64,000 nt of DNA from JALZKA01 sp963754045 (GCA_963754045.1 CAVWEN010000002.1:372001-436000); one strand, 5' to 3'. Shown: positions 36,837 to 45,348, counted from the first letter of the stretch. Notes: generated from the letters alone by a model not told the origin. A program made the numbers and translations.

Positions 36837-37946
36837 CTAGGCCGCCTCGCTGGCGACGTCGTTCACGTCCACCACAGCCCTGCCTTCACGCACGGCCACT
36901 TCGGTCCGCTCACAGCTTTCGGGTAGGTGGCTCGCCTCGGTGGCAGTGACCACGGCCTGGCCCCCGCCCGCAAGCAGGCGCGCACAGAGGTGCTCGCGCC
37001 GCTCGGGGTCGAGCTCGCTGGTGACGTCGTCGAGGAGCATCAGCGGCGGGGTACGGCGGCGGTCTAGCAGGGCGTCGCGCTCGGCGAAGAGGAGTGCGAG
37101 GAGGGCTGTCCGCTGCTGACCCTGCGACGCGTAGCGCCGCGCCGCGCGACCGGCAACGCTGATCGCCAGCTCGTCGAGGTGCGGCCCATGGCCGCTGAAC
37201 CCACGGCTGAGATCGGAGTCACGCCGCTCGGCCAGCTCGGCGCGGAGCCCGGTGGCGTCCGCGGCGCCGCTTCTGGGCCGGTACTCCAGCTTCGACTGAT
37301 CGAGGGCGAGCTCGTCGGCCGCCGCCGCGAAGTGCTCGGCGAGTGCCTCCACGGCCTCGCGCCGCGTCGTCATCAGCTCGATCCCGGCCTCGGCGAGCTC
37401 CGAGTCCCAGGCGTCGAGTGACGACGGCACGGCGGCGCCGGAGCGGATCCTCGCGACCAGTGCGTTTCGCTGCGTCAGCGCCCTGGCGTAGCGGCGCCGT
37501 GCCTCGGCCCGAGCGGGTCGTAGCGCCGCCACGAAACCATCCAGATGGGAGCGGCGGGCGGCGGGCGGGCCCTTGATCAGAGCAAGGCGATCCGGCATGA
37601 ACACAGCGATTGGAGGCCTTGCCGCTGTCGCCTCCGTGCCCGCCGGGGAGCCCTCGAAGAGATGCTGGCGACCCTGTTGGCGATCCACCGCACAGAGAAA
37701 GGCGTGGCGCTCCGACCCGTCGCGGACAGTTGTCTCGGCGCGGGACAATGGCTGCCCGAAAGCGATCGTCTCACGGTCAGTGCGGGTGCGCGGCGAGCGG
37801 CCGGCGAGCGCCATGTAGAGCGCCTCGAGCAGGTTCGTCTTGCCGGCGCCGTTCGGTCCCCACAGCAGCGTGATCCCCGGCCCGAGCGGCAGGTCCGCGT
37901 CGGCCAGGTTCCGGAACCCGAGCGTCCCGATTCGCTCGACCAGCAC
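36837..37946 (-). CDS. recF: DNA replication and repair protein RecF
   Basis: An SMC-like ABC ATPase that helps load RecA at gaps in damaged DNA. Walker A is LLWGPNGAGKTNLLEALYMALAGRS at about 28-52; the signature region is RYASQGQQRTALLALLFAERDALL, with Walker B LMLLDDVTSELDPERREHL. Length 369 aa is typical. It starts 12 bp after the dnaN stop, between the sliding clamp and DUF721, the usual order. Confidence 0.95.
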   Translation of the reverse strand: MLVERIGTLGFRNLADADLPLGPGITLLWGPNGAGKTNLLEALYMALAGRSPRTRTDRETIAFGQPLSRAETTVRDGSERHAFLCAVDRQQGRQHLFEGSPAGTEATAARPPIAVFMPDRLALIKGPPAARRSHLDGFVAALRPARAEARRRYARALTQRNALVARIRSGAAVPSSLDAWDSELAEAGIELMTTRREAVEALAEHFAAAADELALDQSKLEYRPRSGAADATGLRAELAERRDSDLSRGFSGHGPHLDELAISVAGRAARRYASQGQQRTALLALLFAERDALLDRRRTPPLMLLDDVTSELDPERREHLCARLLAGGGQAVVTATEASHLPESCERTEVAVREGRAVVDVNDVASEAA

Positions 37947-37958
37947 GCGGGGCCGCCG

Positions 37959-39068
37959 CTAGACGTTCAGTCTGATCGGCATCACGAGGTAGGAGAAGTC
38001 CTCGTTGCCCACCGGACGCAAAAGGCCGGGGCGGAGCGGCGAGGAGAACTGCACGGCGATCTCGTCGCCCTCGACGCTGTCCACGCCCTCGACCAGGAAG
38101 GCTGGGTTGAAGGCGATCTCGATTTCTTCGCCCGAGTAGGGAGCGGGCATCGACTGGGTCGCGTCGCCGATATCCGGCGTCTCGGCGGCCACCGTCAGCT
38201 CCCCCTCTTTAAAGATGAACCGCAACGGCGCGTTGCGCTGGGCCAGTTGACTGACCCTCTTCGTGATCTCGTGGAGCTCCTCACGCGGCAACCGGACCTC
38301 GTGTTCAAACGTCTCCGGAATCAGCTGGCGCCAGCTCGGGAACTGGCCCTCGATCAGGCGCGAGGACAGCGCCACGCTCCCGAAGGTGAAGATCGCCTGG
38401 TTGCGCGAGAGCGAGATGCCGATCTCCTCCGGCTCTTCCGCCGCGACCATCCGCGCCAGTTCCTGCAGCGCCCGTGCCGGCACGTTCGCCTCGAGCGGCT
38501 CGGCCACGGGCGGCTCGAGAGTGGCGTGTTTGACGCTCAGGCGGTACGAGTCCGTTGCCACCATCGTCAGTTTTGCGCCGTCGGCCTGGACGAGCACGCC
38601 GGTGAGGATCGGCCGAACCTCGTCGCGCGACGCCGCACGCGCGACGCGCTCGATCGTCTCCACCAGGGGCGCCGCAGGGAGTGTGGCGGACTCGCCCTCC
38701 ACCTCAGGCATCCGGGGGAAGTCGTCTGCCGGCAGCGTCCGCAGGTGAAAACGAGCGTCGCCCGCGGTCAGTTCAACGTCGCGCTGCTCGCTGCGCAACT
38801 CCATCGTCACGTCGCCCTCGGGAAGGGTCCGTGCGACATCGACCAACAGACGGCCGGGAAGCAGGACGGTGCCGTCGCGCTCGGAGCTGCCGCCCTCGAC
38901 CACCAGGCTCACGCCCATCTCCATGTCGGTGGCACGCATCGAGAGCTTGCCGCGCTCGACCACACAGAGGATTCCGCCGAGCGATGGCAGGGTGCTGCGG
39001 GAGGACACCGCCCGCCCCACAAGTTGCAGGGCAGAGAGGAACGGGTCGCGGGGAATGGTGAGCTTCAT
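37959..39068 (-). CDS. dnaN: DNA polymerase III beta subunit (sliding clamp)
   Basis: Ring-shaped processivity factor. 369 aa with the three clamp domains: opens MKLTIPRDPFLSALQLVGRAVSSRSTLPSLGGILC, has TDMEMGVSL, LLPGRLLVDVARTLPEGDV, SYRLSVKHATLEPP and the C-terminal LRPVGNEDFSYLVMPIRLNV, which forms the peptide-binding pocket (final M-P-x-R-L). It starts at the ATG at 39068, directly against the putative origin region. Confidence 0.97.
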   Translation of the reverse strand: MKLTIPRDPFLSALQLVGRAVSSRSTLPSLGGILCVVERGKLSMRATDMEMGVSLVVEGGSSERDGTVLLPGRLLVDVARTLPEGDVTMELRSEQRDVELTAGDARFHLRTLPADDFPRMPEVEGESATLPAAPLVETIERVARAASRDEVRPILTGVLVQADGAKLTMVATDSYRLSVKHATLEPPVAEPLEANVPARALQELARMVAAEEPEEIGISLSRNQAIFTFGSVALSSRLIEGQFPSWRQLIPETFEHEVRLPREELHEITKRVSQLAQRNAPLRFIFKEGELTVAAETPDIGDATQSMPAPYSGEEIEIAFNPAFLVEGVDSVEGDEIAVQFSSPLRPGLLRPVGNEDFSYLVMPIRLNV

Positions 39069-39238
39069 CGGTTTTGGCTTATCTCCAAATTCTCAGGTCA
39101 GGTGTATCAGGCAGGTGGAGGAGTGTGGATAAACGGTGTAAGTCCTGTGCTGGCGCAAGATCGGGATGTTGATGGCCTGGGTGGACGGCGCGCTGGATGC
39201 GGGACAAGGTGGCGGTCCGGCCGCCACGGGCCGTGGGG
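39069..39238. other. oriC: Candidate oriC between dnaN and dnaA
   Basis: 170 bp with no gene. A perfect DnaA box TTATCCACA lies on the minus strand at 39124-39132; a one-mismatch box (ATATCCACA, minus strand) is at 39262-39270 inside the end of dnaA, and a weaker TTATCTCCA at 39071-39079. The 39069-39112 segment is clearly more A+T-rich than its surroundings and could be the unwinding element. Gene directions switch around here. The 184-bp dnaA-rpmH gap has no DnaA box I can find. Confidence 0.5.
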
Positions 39239-40576
39239 CTATCCCAACGCATCCCGGACCCTGTGGATATCCCCGGCGACGCCTGAACCGGTCTGGTTAC
39301 GGGCGGTGACGGCCTTGATGGCGTGCATGACGGTGGAGTGGTCGCGGTCGAACTCGCGGGCGATCTGTGCGAGGGAGAGTGATGTGAGCTCACGCGTGAG
39401 ATACATGGCCAATTGCCTGGCGCCGGCGACCTTGGGCGTGCGTTTGGCGGAGAGGAGTTCGGCTCGTGGGACTCCGAGTACCGCGCTCACCGCTTCCTGG
39501 ATTCGCTGGACCCCTACTTCACCGACCTTCGGGCCGGGGCTCTCGGCCTGACCCTCGGGGAAGGCCTTGCGAACGATCGGGGTGGCCACGGGCTCGCCGA
39601 GAATCGACGAGAGGGCTAGGACGCGAGTGAGCGCGCCCTCGAGCAACCGGGCGTTACCAGGCACGCGCGAGGCGAGGTCGCGCAGCACCTCGGGTTCGGG
39701 CAGTCCATCCACCGCGTCCGTCGCGAAGCGCCAGAGGAGCGCCACCCGCGTCTGCAAGTCGGGCGGCTCGATATCGACCGTCAGCCCCCACGCGAAGCGG
39801 TCCCGCAGGCGTTCCTCCAAGCGGGAGAGGCTTCCCGGCGGTCGGTCGCTGGAGAGGACGATCTGCTTCCCGGCGGCGAACAGGGCGTTGAAGGTGTGGA
39901 CGAATTCCTCCTCGGTGCGGGGCTTGCCCTCGAGCACCTGGATGTCGTCGATCAACAGCGCGTCGAGCGCACGGTAGCGGCGCTTGAACCGTTCGGGCCC
40001 CTCGGTGCGCAGAGCGGTGACGAACTCGGTCGTGAATCGTTCCGCGGTGGTGGTGTGGACGGTCAGCTCGGGCCTATGGGCGGAGATATAGGCAGAGATG
40101 GCGCCCAGCAGGTGGGTCTTGCCGAGTCCGGGCGGGCCGTGGATGAACAGCGGGTTGTAGGCCTCGCCGGGGGCTTCGGCCACAGCGAGCGCCGCTGCGT
40201 GGGCCAGGCGGCTGCCGGGACCGATCACGAACCGCTCGAAGGTGTGGTCCGGGTCGCGCTCGAGCGAAGCGAAGCTGAGGAGGGGCCGGGCCGGCTCCCC
40301 TTCCTTGACGAGGACCGGCGGATCGACGAATACGACTGCGGTCGGCGCACCCTCGATGCGTGCGAGGGCCCGCTCCATCGGCTCGCGGTAGCGGCGCTCC
40401 ACCCAGGCGCGAACCTGGGTGGATCCGGTCAGGTACAGCGCGTCCGGCCCCGACCCGGCGACGCGCAGCGGTTCGATCCACAGCTCGTAGGTCGCGGCGG
40501 GAAGGGAGGCCCGGAGTTCGGCACTGACGGACGTCCAGAGCGCCCCTGCATCGGTGCTGGAATCGTGCTCGGCCAC
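39239..40576 (-). CDS. dnaA: Chromosomal replication initiator DnaA
   Basis: AAA+ initiator that opens oriC. Domain I about 10-85 (LWTSVSAELRASLPAATYELWIEPLR); Walker A GPPGLGKTHLLGAISAYI near 146; Walker B DALLIDDIQVLEGK; sensor 1 LSSDRPPGSL; domain IV with LAQIAREFDRDHSTVMHAIKAV, the DnaA signature that contacts the box. The chosen start is GTG 40576 (445 aa), where domain I begins; the open frame runs more than 900 bp further upstream as a shadow of the rpmH-yidD genes. No clear ribosome site. Divergent from rpmH. Confidence 0.95.
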   Translation of the reverse strand: MAEHDSSTDAGALWTSVSAELRASLPAATYELWIEPLRVAGSGPDALYLTGSTQVRAWVERRYREPMERALARIEGAPTAVVFVDPPVLVKEGEPARPLLSFASLERDPDHTFERFVIGPGSRLAHAAALAVAEAPGEAYNPLFIHGPPGLGKTHLLGAISAYISAHRPELTVHTTTAERFTTEFVTALRTEGPERFKRRYRALDALLIDDIQVLEGKPRTEEEFVHTFNALFAAGKQIVLSSDRPPGSLSRLEERLRDRFAWGLTVDIEPPDLQTRVALLWRFATDAVDGLPEPEVLRDLASRVPGNARLLEGALTRVLALSSILGEPVATPIVRKAFPEGQAESPGPKVGEVGVQRIQEAVSAVLGVPRAELLSAKRTPKVAGARQLAMYLTRELTSLSLAQIAREFDRDHSTVMHAIKAVTARNQTGSGVAGDIHRVRDALG

Positions 40577-40696
40577 GGTTGGCGACCTTAGCTGCGACCA
40601 GGCTCGGCTCAGGCTTGCCAGGCCGCAAATCGCGGCGAAAACCCGAACCGCCCCGTTACCGGCCGCAATGCGATCCTGCCGGCTGCCCGGTGTCTC

Positions 40697-40702
40697 TATA
40701 CT
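40697..40702 (+). promoter_or_regulatory. TATACT -10 box of the rpmH operon
   Basis: TATACT, five of six consensus bases, about 60 bp ahead of the rpmH ATG in the dnaA-rpmH gap. The -35 position holds no good TTGACA match. It is the best -10 in the gap and suits a highly expressed ribosomal-protein gene. Confidence 0.4.
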
Positions 40703-40760
40703 GGCCGTCGCCCGCGCGAGCCCAACGCTCCCACCGGCTTGCGGGACCTCAAGTTTCACG

Positions 40761-40895
40761 ATGAAGCGCACCTGGCAGCCCAAGAAGCGCAAACGCGCAA
40801 AGACGCACGGTTTCCGGGCGCGCAAGCGCACGCGTGGAGGCCGGGACGTGATCAGTCGCCGCCGGCGCAAGGGGCGCAAGCGCCTAACACCCTGA
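40761..40895 (+). CDS. rpmH: 50S ribosomal protein L34
   Basis: The 44-residue L34: MKRTWQPKKRKRAKTHGFRA followed by RKRTRGGRDVISRRRRKGRKRLTP. The family pattern (K-R-T-x-Q-P, H-G-F-x-x-R, G-R-x-V-I-x-x-R-R-x-K-G-R-x-x-L) is complete. First gene of the plus-strand operon rpmH-rnpA-yidD-yidC-jag-rsmG-parA-parB. Its TGA shares a base with the rnpA ATG (TGATG), which should couple their translation. Confidence 0.98.
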   Translation: MKRTWQPKKRKRAKTHGFRARKRTRGGRDVISRRRRKGRKRLTP

Positions 40896-41281
40896 TGCCG
40901 GTGAGTGGTGAGGGCCGCAAGCGTGGCCGCCTCTCCCGCAGCGGCGATTTCGACCGTGTCTACCGCGATGGCCGCTCCCACTCCAACCGCTACCTCGTCC
41001 TCTACGCGTTCCCACGCGACGGCGAGGCTGATGCTGACGGCGAGGACACGGTGCGCCTGGGGATCTCGGTCTCGCGCAAGGTTGGCGGTGCGGTCGAGCG
41101 AAATGCGGTCAAGCGGGCGATCCGCGAGGCCTTTTGGAGCGCCGGCGAGAGCCTGCCCGACACGCACGACTTCGTGCTCGTGGCCCGCCCCGACCTCGCA
41201 GGACTGGTCGACCGCGACGGTACGAATGGGGTCGCCGCGACGCTGCGCGAACTGTTGGCCGATTCCGGGGTCGGGGCGTAA
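40895..41281 (+). CDS. rnpA: Ribonuclease P protein component
   Basis: Protein cofactor of RNase P, which matures tRNA 5' ends. 128 aa. Opening RGRLSRSGDFDRVYRDGRSHSNRYLVLY and the RNA-binding helix RLGISVSRKVGGAVERNAVKRAIREAF (the R-N-x-x-K-R-x-x-R-E signature) are clear. The ATG at 40895 overlaps the rpmH stop by one base; sequence upstream in the same frame belongs to rpmH in another frame. A parS-like site spans its stop codon. Confidence 0.96.
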   Translation: MPVSGEGRKRGRLSRSGDFDRVYRDGRSHSNRYLVLYAFPRDGEADADGEDTVRLGISVSRKVGGAVERNAVKRAIREAFWSAGESLPDTHDFVLVARPDLAGLVDRDGTNGVAATLRELLADSGVGA

Positions 41282-41291
41282 CACGTGAAAC
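41278..41291. promoter_or_regulatory. parS-like ParB binding site
   Basis: GTAACACGTGAAAC matches 12 of 14 bases of the near-universal parS core GTTTCACGTGAAAC, with the right half perfect. It lies across the rnpA stop and the yidD start, about 3 kb from parAB and about 2 kb from the candidate origin, where parS sites are expected. Confidence 0.4.
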
Positions 41292-41581
41292 GCTCGGCCA
41301 CGGCTCTCCACCGCGCACTGGTCGCGGTGTTCCTGGCGCCGCTGCGGTTTTACTCGCGGTTCATCTCGCCGGCACTCCCGAGGCGCTGCAAGTACGAGCC
41401 CACCTGCTCCGCCTACGCCGAGCAGGCTGTGTGTGAACTCGGGCTGATTCGCGGCTCGGCACTCGCCCTCTGGCGCCTCGCCCGCTGCAACCCCTGGAGT
41501 CATGGAGGCTGGGACCCGGTCTCGGACCGGCGCCTGTTTCGTGACCGGGCGGCCGCGCACTCACACGAGGCCGGCACATGA
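41285..41581 (+). CDS. yidD: Membrane protein insertion efficiency factor YidD
   Basis: A small membrane-associated protein of 98 aa that assists YidC. Recognised from LRFYSRFISPALPRRCKYEPTCSAYAEQAV (the C-x-x-x-P-T-C-S-x-Y-A motif), then RGSALALWRLARCNPWSHGGWDPV (R-x-x-R-C-x-P-x-x-x-G-G-x-D-P-V), both family hallmarks. GTG start 3 bp after rnpA; the stop overlaps the yidC ATG by 4 bp. The conserved order with yidC supports a joint role in insertion of membrane proteins. Confidence 0.95.
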   Translation: MKRSATALHRALVAVFLAPLRFYSRFISPALPRRCKYEPTCSAYAEQAVCELGLIRGSALALWRLARCNPWSHGGWDPVSDRRLFRDRAAAHSHEAGT

Positions 41582-42315
41582 TCGTCGCCAACATCCTGCA
41601 GCCCCTGATCGACCTCGCCGAAACGGTGATCGTGTTCTTCCACGACGACGTCGGCTTCGGCTGGGGCTCGGCAATCGTGGCGCTTACCTTCGTCACGCGC
41701 CTCGCGATCCTTCCGCTCTCGGTCAGCCAGATCCGCTCGATGCGGGCGCTGCAGGCCTACGCGCCCCAGATCAAGGCGATTCAGGAGCGCTACAAGGACG
41801 ACAAGCAGCGCCAGCAGCGCGAGATGATGGAGTTCTACAAGACGAACAAGATCAATCCGCTCGCCTCCTGCCTCCCACTGATCCTCCAGCTCCCGGTCTT
41901 CCTCGCGCTGTATCAGCTGCTGAACGGCGCCGACTTCAAGGCCGACCTCAACGCCCAGCCGCCGGTGGACTTCCTCTTCATCGAGAACCTGACCGAGAAG
42001 GCCACGGGCGCCCCGCTCGTGGCCCTGATCGTCCTGTTCATCGCCACCCAGCTGGGCGCCAGCCTCGTGATGGCCGCCCGTGCCGAGGGAACCCAGCGCC
42101 TGATCATGTTCGGTCTGCCGTTCCTGTTCGCGCCGTTCGTGGTGACGTTCCCGGCCGGGCTCGCGGTCTACTGGATCTCGACGAACGTCTGGACCCTGGG
42201 GCAGCAGATGGTCGTCAAGCAGTTCTTCCCGCCGCCGGAGATACCGACGGTCGAGGACATCGAAGCTGCGAAACCTCCCCCTCCTCCCCCCCGCAAGAAG
42301 AAGAAGCGGCGCTAG
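41578..42315 (+). CDS. yidC: Membrane protein insertase YidC/Oxa1
   Basis: Inserts membrane proteins alone or with SecYEG. 245 aa with five hydrophobic segments; the Oxa1 core is visible as WGSAIVALTFVTRLAILPLSVSQIRSM, the cytoplasmic coiled hairpin APQIKAIQERYKDDKQRQQREMMEFYKTNKINPLASCLPLILQLPVFLALYQLL (in sequence), and AGLAVYWISTNVWTLGQQ. The conserved Arg in the groove is in VTRLAI. The short Gram-positive form lacks the periplasmic domain of E. coli YidC. It ends in a Pro stretch and a Lys/Arg-rich tail likely to bind ribosomes. Confidence 0.95.
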   Translation: MIVANILQPLIDLAETVIVFFHDDVGFGWGSAIVALTFVTRLAILPLSVSQIRSMRALQAYAPQIKAIQERYKDDKQRQQREMMEFYKTNKINPLASCLPLILQLPVFLALYQLLNGADFKADLNAQPPVDFLFIENLTEKATGAPLVALIVLFIATQLGASLVMAARAEGTQRLIMFGLPFLFAPFVVTFPAGLAVYWISTNVWTLGQQMVVKQFFPPPEIPTVEDIEAAKPPPPPPRKKKKRR

Positions 42316-42425
42316 CCGCGCGCCGGCGCCGCACGCTCCTCGGGCGCAGAGATCCCGCTTCGGGGGGCTTCGACGCTGGCCCGCGCGCTCCTTCCGAGTA
42401 TTCTCGCGCGGTCGTGGAGGGTTCC

Positions 42426-42905
42426 GTGGAGATTCCTGAGGCTCCGGTCGATCGGGTGCGGCTGATTCTCGACAGCGTGGTCGAGGCCATGAACCTTGAT
42501 GCAACGGTTGAGCTAGACGAGAGCCCGCGGGAGATCACCGGGACAATTGCGGGGGAGGATCTCGGCCGACTGATCGGGCGACGCGGCCAGACCATCGACG
42601 CCGTGCAGCTCGTCTGTTACCGGGCGGCGACGCGTGGGGCGGACGAGCGCAAGCGCGTTACCGTCGATGCCTCGGGTTATCGGGAGTCGCGCCGTGAAGC
42701 TCTGACGCAGCAGGCCGAGCGCGCCGCCGAACGTGCCCTCGAGAGCGGCAAGGAGATCGAACTCGAGCCGATGACCTCGAATGAGCGCAAGGTCGTACAC
42801 GACCATCTGGCAGAGCGCTCGGGAATCGAGACCTTCTCCGAGGGCGAGGAGCCCGACCGCTGCGTGATCGTCGCGCCCCTCCTGGGCGCGAGCGACGCCG
42901 GGTAG
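42426..42905 (+). CDS. jag: Jag/KhpB-type RNA-binding protein (KH + R3H)
   Basis: SpoIIIJ-associated RNA-binding protein of 159 aa. A KH domain (about 30-85) has ITGTIAGEDLGRLIGRRGQTIDAVQLVC with the G-R-R-G loop; an R3H domain (about 95-155) has EPMTSNERKVVHDHLAERSGIETFSEGEEPDRCVIVAP. The Jag_N domain of firmicutes is missing, as usual in actinobacteria. Start choice: GTG 42426, with GGAGG five nt before it; GTG 42414 is an alternative. About 110 bp separate it from yidC. Partner proteins regulate envelope-related mRNAs in other bacteria. Confidence 0.88.
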   Translation: MEIPEAPVDRVRLILDSVVEAMNLDATVELDESPREITGTIAGEDLGRLIGRRGQTIDAVQLVCYRAATRGADERKRVTVDASGYRESRREALTQQAERAAERALESGKEIELEPMTSNERKVVHDHLAERSGIETFSEGEEPDRCVIVAPLLGASDAG

Positions 42906-42914
42906 GCAAGCGCC

Positions 42915-43604
42915 GTGCCAGAGCTGGGTGAGGCCGGGCGGGCCCAGCTGCGAAGCGTGCTGGAGCTGCTGGCCGGAGACGAGCGGTCACTCAGTTCGGT
43001 GCGCGATCCCGAGCAGGGGTGGCGGGCGCATGTGGAAGATTCGCTCACCGGCCTCGTCGTTCCCGAGCTGGTCGCCGCAGACCGGATCGCCGACGTGGGA
43101 GCGGGAGCGGGGTTCCCCGGTTTGGCGCTGGCCTGCGCGTTGCCAGACGCCCGGATCGACCTGCTGGAATCGGTCGCCAAAAAAGCGACGTTCATAGAAG
43201 AGGCATCGCGGACAGCGTCAATCGCGAACGCCTTCGCGGTCCCGCTGCGATCCGAGAAATGGGCGGCGACCAGCCCCCCCGACGGCGGGCGCGAGTCCTA
43301 CGGCGTGGTCACAGCCAGGGCGGTCGCGCGCCTAGCCTCGCTCGCCGAGCTCGCGTCCCCCCTGCTGCGCGATGGCGGCGTACTGGTTGCGTGGAAGGGC
43401 CGCCGCGATCCCACGGAGGAGCGTGAGGCGGATGCTGCGGTCGATCGGACCGCCATGCGGCCTGAGCAGGTTCTCGAAGTGGGGGAGAGGGCGGGGTTCG
43501 AACACCGCCATCTGCACGTGCTGCGCAAGATCGGTCCGACGCCTGACGACCTGCCGCGGCGGCCGGGGATGGCCAAGAAGCGCCCGTTCGGGAGGGCCAG
43601 CTGA
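42915..43604 (+). CDS. rsmG: 16S rRNA (guanine-N7)-methyltransferase RsmG
   Basis: Methylates G527 of 16S rRNA using SAM; loss of it gives low-level streptomycin resistance in other bacteria. 229 aa. RsmG pattern: HVEDSLTGLVVPELVAADRIADVGAGAGFPGLALACALPDARIDLLES (motif I within), KKATFIEEASRT, VVTARAVARLASLAELASPLL and VLVAWKG. GTG start 9 bp after jag. C-terminus KKRPFGRAS is typical for the last basic stretch. Confidence 0.94.
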   Translation: MPELGEAGRAQLRSVLELLAGDERSLSSVRDPEQGWRAHVEDSLTGLVVPELVAADRIADVGAGAGFPGLALACALPDARIDLLESVAKKATFIEEASRTASIANAFAVPLRSEKWAATSPPDGGRESYGVVTARAVARLASLAELASPLLRDGGVLVAWKGRRDPTEEREADAAVDRTAMRPEQVLEVGERAGFEHRHLHVLRKIGPTPDDLPRRPGMAKKRPFGRAS

Positions 43605-43627
43605 GCCGCCCGGTAGATTCGCCGCTG

Positions 43628-44440
43628 ATGGGTGCGGTCTATGCAATCGCCAATCAGAAGGGTGGGGTCGGCAAGACGACGACCGCCGTGAATGTCGCCT
43701 CCTGCGTCGCCCGCGAGGGCAACCAGGTGCTGCTGGTGGACCTCGACCAGCAGGCCAACGCGACCGTCGCCCTCGGCCTGGACCGCGACGCCAGCCCGTC
43801 GTCGTACGAGTGCCTGGTCGGTGAGAGTTCGGTGGCCGAGGCGGCCCGTCCCGCGGGTCCCGACAACCTCTGGGTGGTACCGGCCAGCCGCGACCTCGCC
43901 GGCGCCTCGGTCGAGCTGCCGCGGATGGACGGAATGGAAACAAGGCTTCGTGACGGCCTCGGCCCCGTTCGTGAACGCTTCGCCCTGACCCTGCTCGACT
44001 GTCCGCCTTCGCTCGGCCCCGTGACGGTGAACGCGCTGGTCGCGGCCGACCGCGTAATCGTGCCGGTGCAAGCGGAGTACCTTGCGCTGGAGGGGCTCGT
44101 CCAGTTCCTCGAGACCCTCGATCTCGTCCGTCGTGAGCTGAATCCGACGCTCGTTCTGACCGGCGTGGTGATCACCATGCACGATGAGCGCACCCGCCTC
44201 GCGCTTGACGTGGAGGCGGAGTTGCGAGGCCATTTCCCCGAACTGGTGTTCGATACCGTGATTCCCAGAAGCGTGCGCGTTGCCGAAGCCCCGAGCTTTG
44301 GCCTGCCCGTCACCGAGCACGCGCCGGCCTCCCGCGGGTCGGTTGCTTATTGCAGCCTGGCGAGAGAACTGGCGGAGCGGGAACAGAACGGGCGGGTGAC
44401 CGTGGAGCAGGGACCGACCATGGAGGTGAGTAGGACATGA
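43628..44440 (+). CDS. parA: Chromosome partitioning ATPase ParA/Soj
   Basis: Deviant Walker-type ATPase that moves origin regions apart with ParB. 270 aa. IANQKGGVGKTTTAVNVAS is the P-loop with the signature Lys; LLVDLDQQANATVALGL is the A' motif; FALTLLDCPPSLGPVTVNAL is Walker B. Basic residues near the end suit nonspecific DNA binding. It starts 24 bp after rsmG, and its stop overlaps the parB ATG by 4 bp. Confidence 0.96.
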   Translation: MGAVYAIANQKGGVGKTTTAVNVASCVAREGNQVLLVDLDQQANATVALGLDRDASPSSYECLVGESSVAEAARPAGPDNLWVVPASRDLAGASVELPRMDGMETRLRDGLGPVRERFALTLLDCPPSLGPVTVNALVAADRVIVPVQAEYLALEGLVQFLETLDLVRRELNPTLVLTGVVITMHDERTRLALDVEAELRGHFPELVFDTVIPRSVRVAEAPSFGLPVTEHAPASRGSVAYCSLARELAEREQNGRVTVEQGPTMEVSRT

Positions 44441-45288
44441 GCACCGCGAAGCGTGGAATGGGCAGGGGCCTGGCCGCGATCCTGCCCGCCCCCGGCGAGA
44501 TCGGCGAGCCGCACCTGCGACACGTTCCGGTCGCCCTGGTGAACCCGAACCCCGATCAGCCGCGGCGCCGATTCGACCCCGAATCCATCTCCTCGCTTGC
44601 CGAGAGCCTCCGCGCCGCCGGGGTGATCCAGCCGCTGATCGTGCGCCCGCTCACCGACGGCCGTTATGAGCTGATTGCCGGCGAGCGCCGCTGGCGGGCA
44701 GCAACCGAGGCCGGCCTGGACACCGTGCCGGTACTGCTTCGCGACGAGGAAGAGCCCGAGCGGCTGCAGACAGCTCTGATCGAGAACGTTGCCCGAGAGC
44801 AGCTGAATCCCGTGGATGAGGCACGCGCCTGCGCGACCCTGGTCGAGGACCTTGGCGTGACCAAGGAGGAGCTGGGCAGGCGACTGGGACGCAGCCGCGC
44901 CTCGCTGTCGAACCTAGTCCGCATCCTCGATTTGCCGGAGGACGCCCTCGAGCTGCTTGCCGACGGGAGCCTGAGCGAGGGACACGGCCGGGCGATCCTG
45001 ATCGCGAAGGACGCCGGAACCCGTAGCGCCCTTGCCAGAGAAGCCGCCCGCCAGGGCTGGTCGGTTCGCGAGACCGAGCGCCGGGCGAACGCAGGCGAAG
45101 GGCCTCGCCCAAAGCTGAGGGCCGTCCCGCCCGCGGACGAGCTCGAAGCGATCGAACGCGCCGGCGACGCGCTCGAGAGCGCGCTCGGCACCGGCGTGAC
45201 GGTGAGGGCGACCCGCAAGGGCCTCCGCGTCGAGCTGCACTTCGACGACCTCGACGAACTGCTCGCCTACGCGAAGAGCCGCCGCTAG
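44437..45288 (+). CDS. parB: Chromosome partitioning protein ParB/Spo0J
   Basis: A CTP-dependent DNA clamp that loads at parS. 283 aa. N-terminal CTP-binding domain: VNPNPDQPRRRFDPESISSLAESLRAAGVIQPLIVR, ELIAGERRWRAATEAGL (the G-E-R-R-W-R-A box), ALIENVAREQLNPVDEA. HTH: LGRRLGRSRASLSNLVRILDLP. C-terminal dimerisation region about 225-283 with VRATRKGLRVELHFDDLDELLAYAKSR. Coupled to parA by ATGA. Ends the plus-strand origin operon; convergent pdxH follows after 60 bp. Confidence 0.96.
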   Translation: MSTAKRGMGRGLAAILPAPGEIGEPHLRHVPVALVNPNPDQPRRRFDPESISSLAESLRAAGVIQPLIVRPLTDGRYELIAGERRWRAATEAGLDTVPVLLRDEEEPERLQTALIENVAREQLNPVDEARACATLVEDLGVTKEELGRRLGRSRASLSNLVRILDLPEDALELLADGSLSEGHGRAILIAKDAGTRSALAREAARQGWSVRETERRANAGEGPRPKLRAVPPADELEAIERAGDALESALGTGVTVRATRKGLRVELHFDDLDELLAYAKSRR

Positions 45289-45348
45289 GGCGCTCGCGCT
45301 GCCGCAGCTGTATGCGCCTCCCGGCCTCGCCTGCCGAGCGAGCGCGAG

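Noticed and set aside
37545..39551. Long open frame on the plus strand opposite recF, dnaN and dnaA
   Set aside because: It is the antisense of three certain genes; its translation has shadow composition and matches no family.
40753..40766. Second parS site (GTTTCACGATGAAG) at the rpmH start
   Set aside because: Only the left half matches; 10/14 overall, and the right half is the rpmH start codon region.
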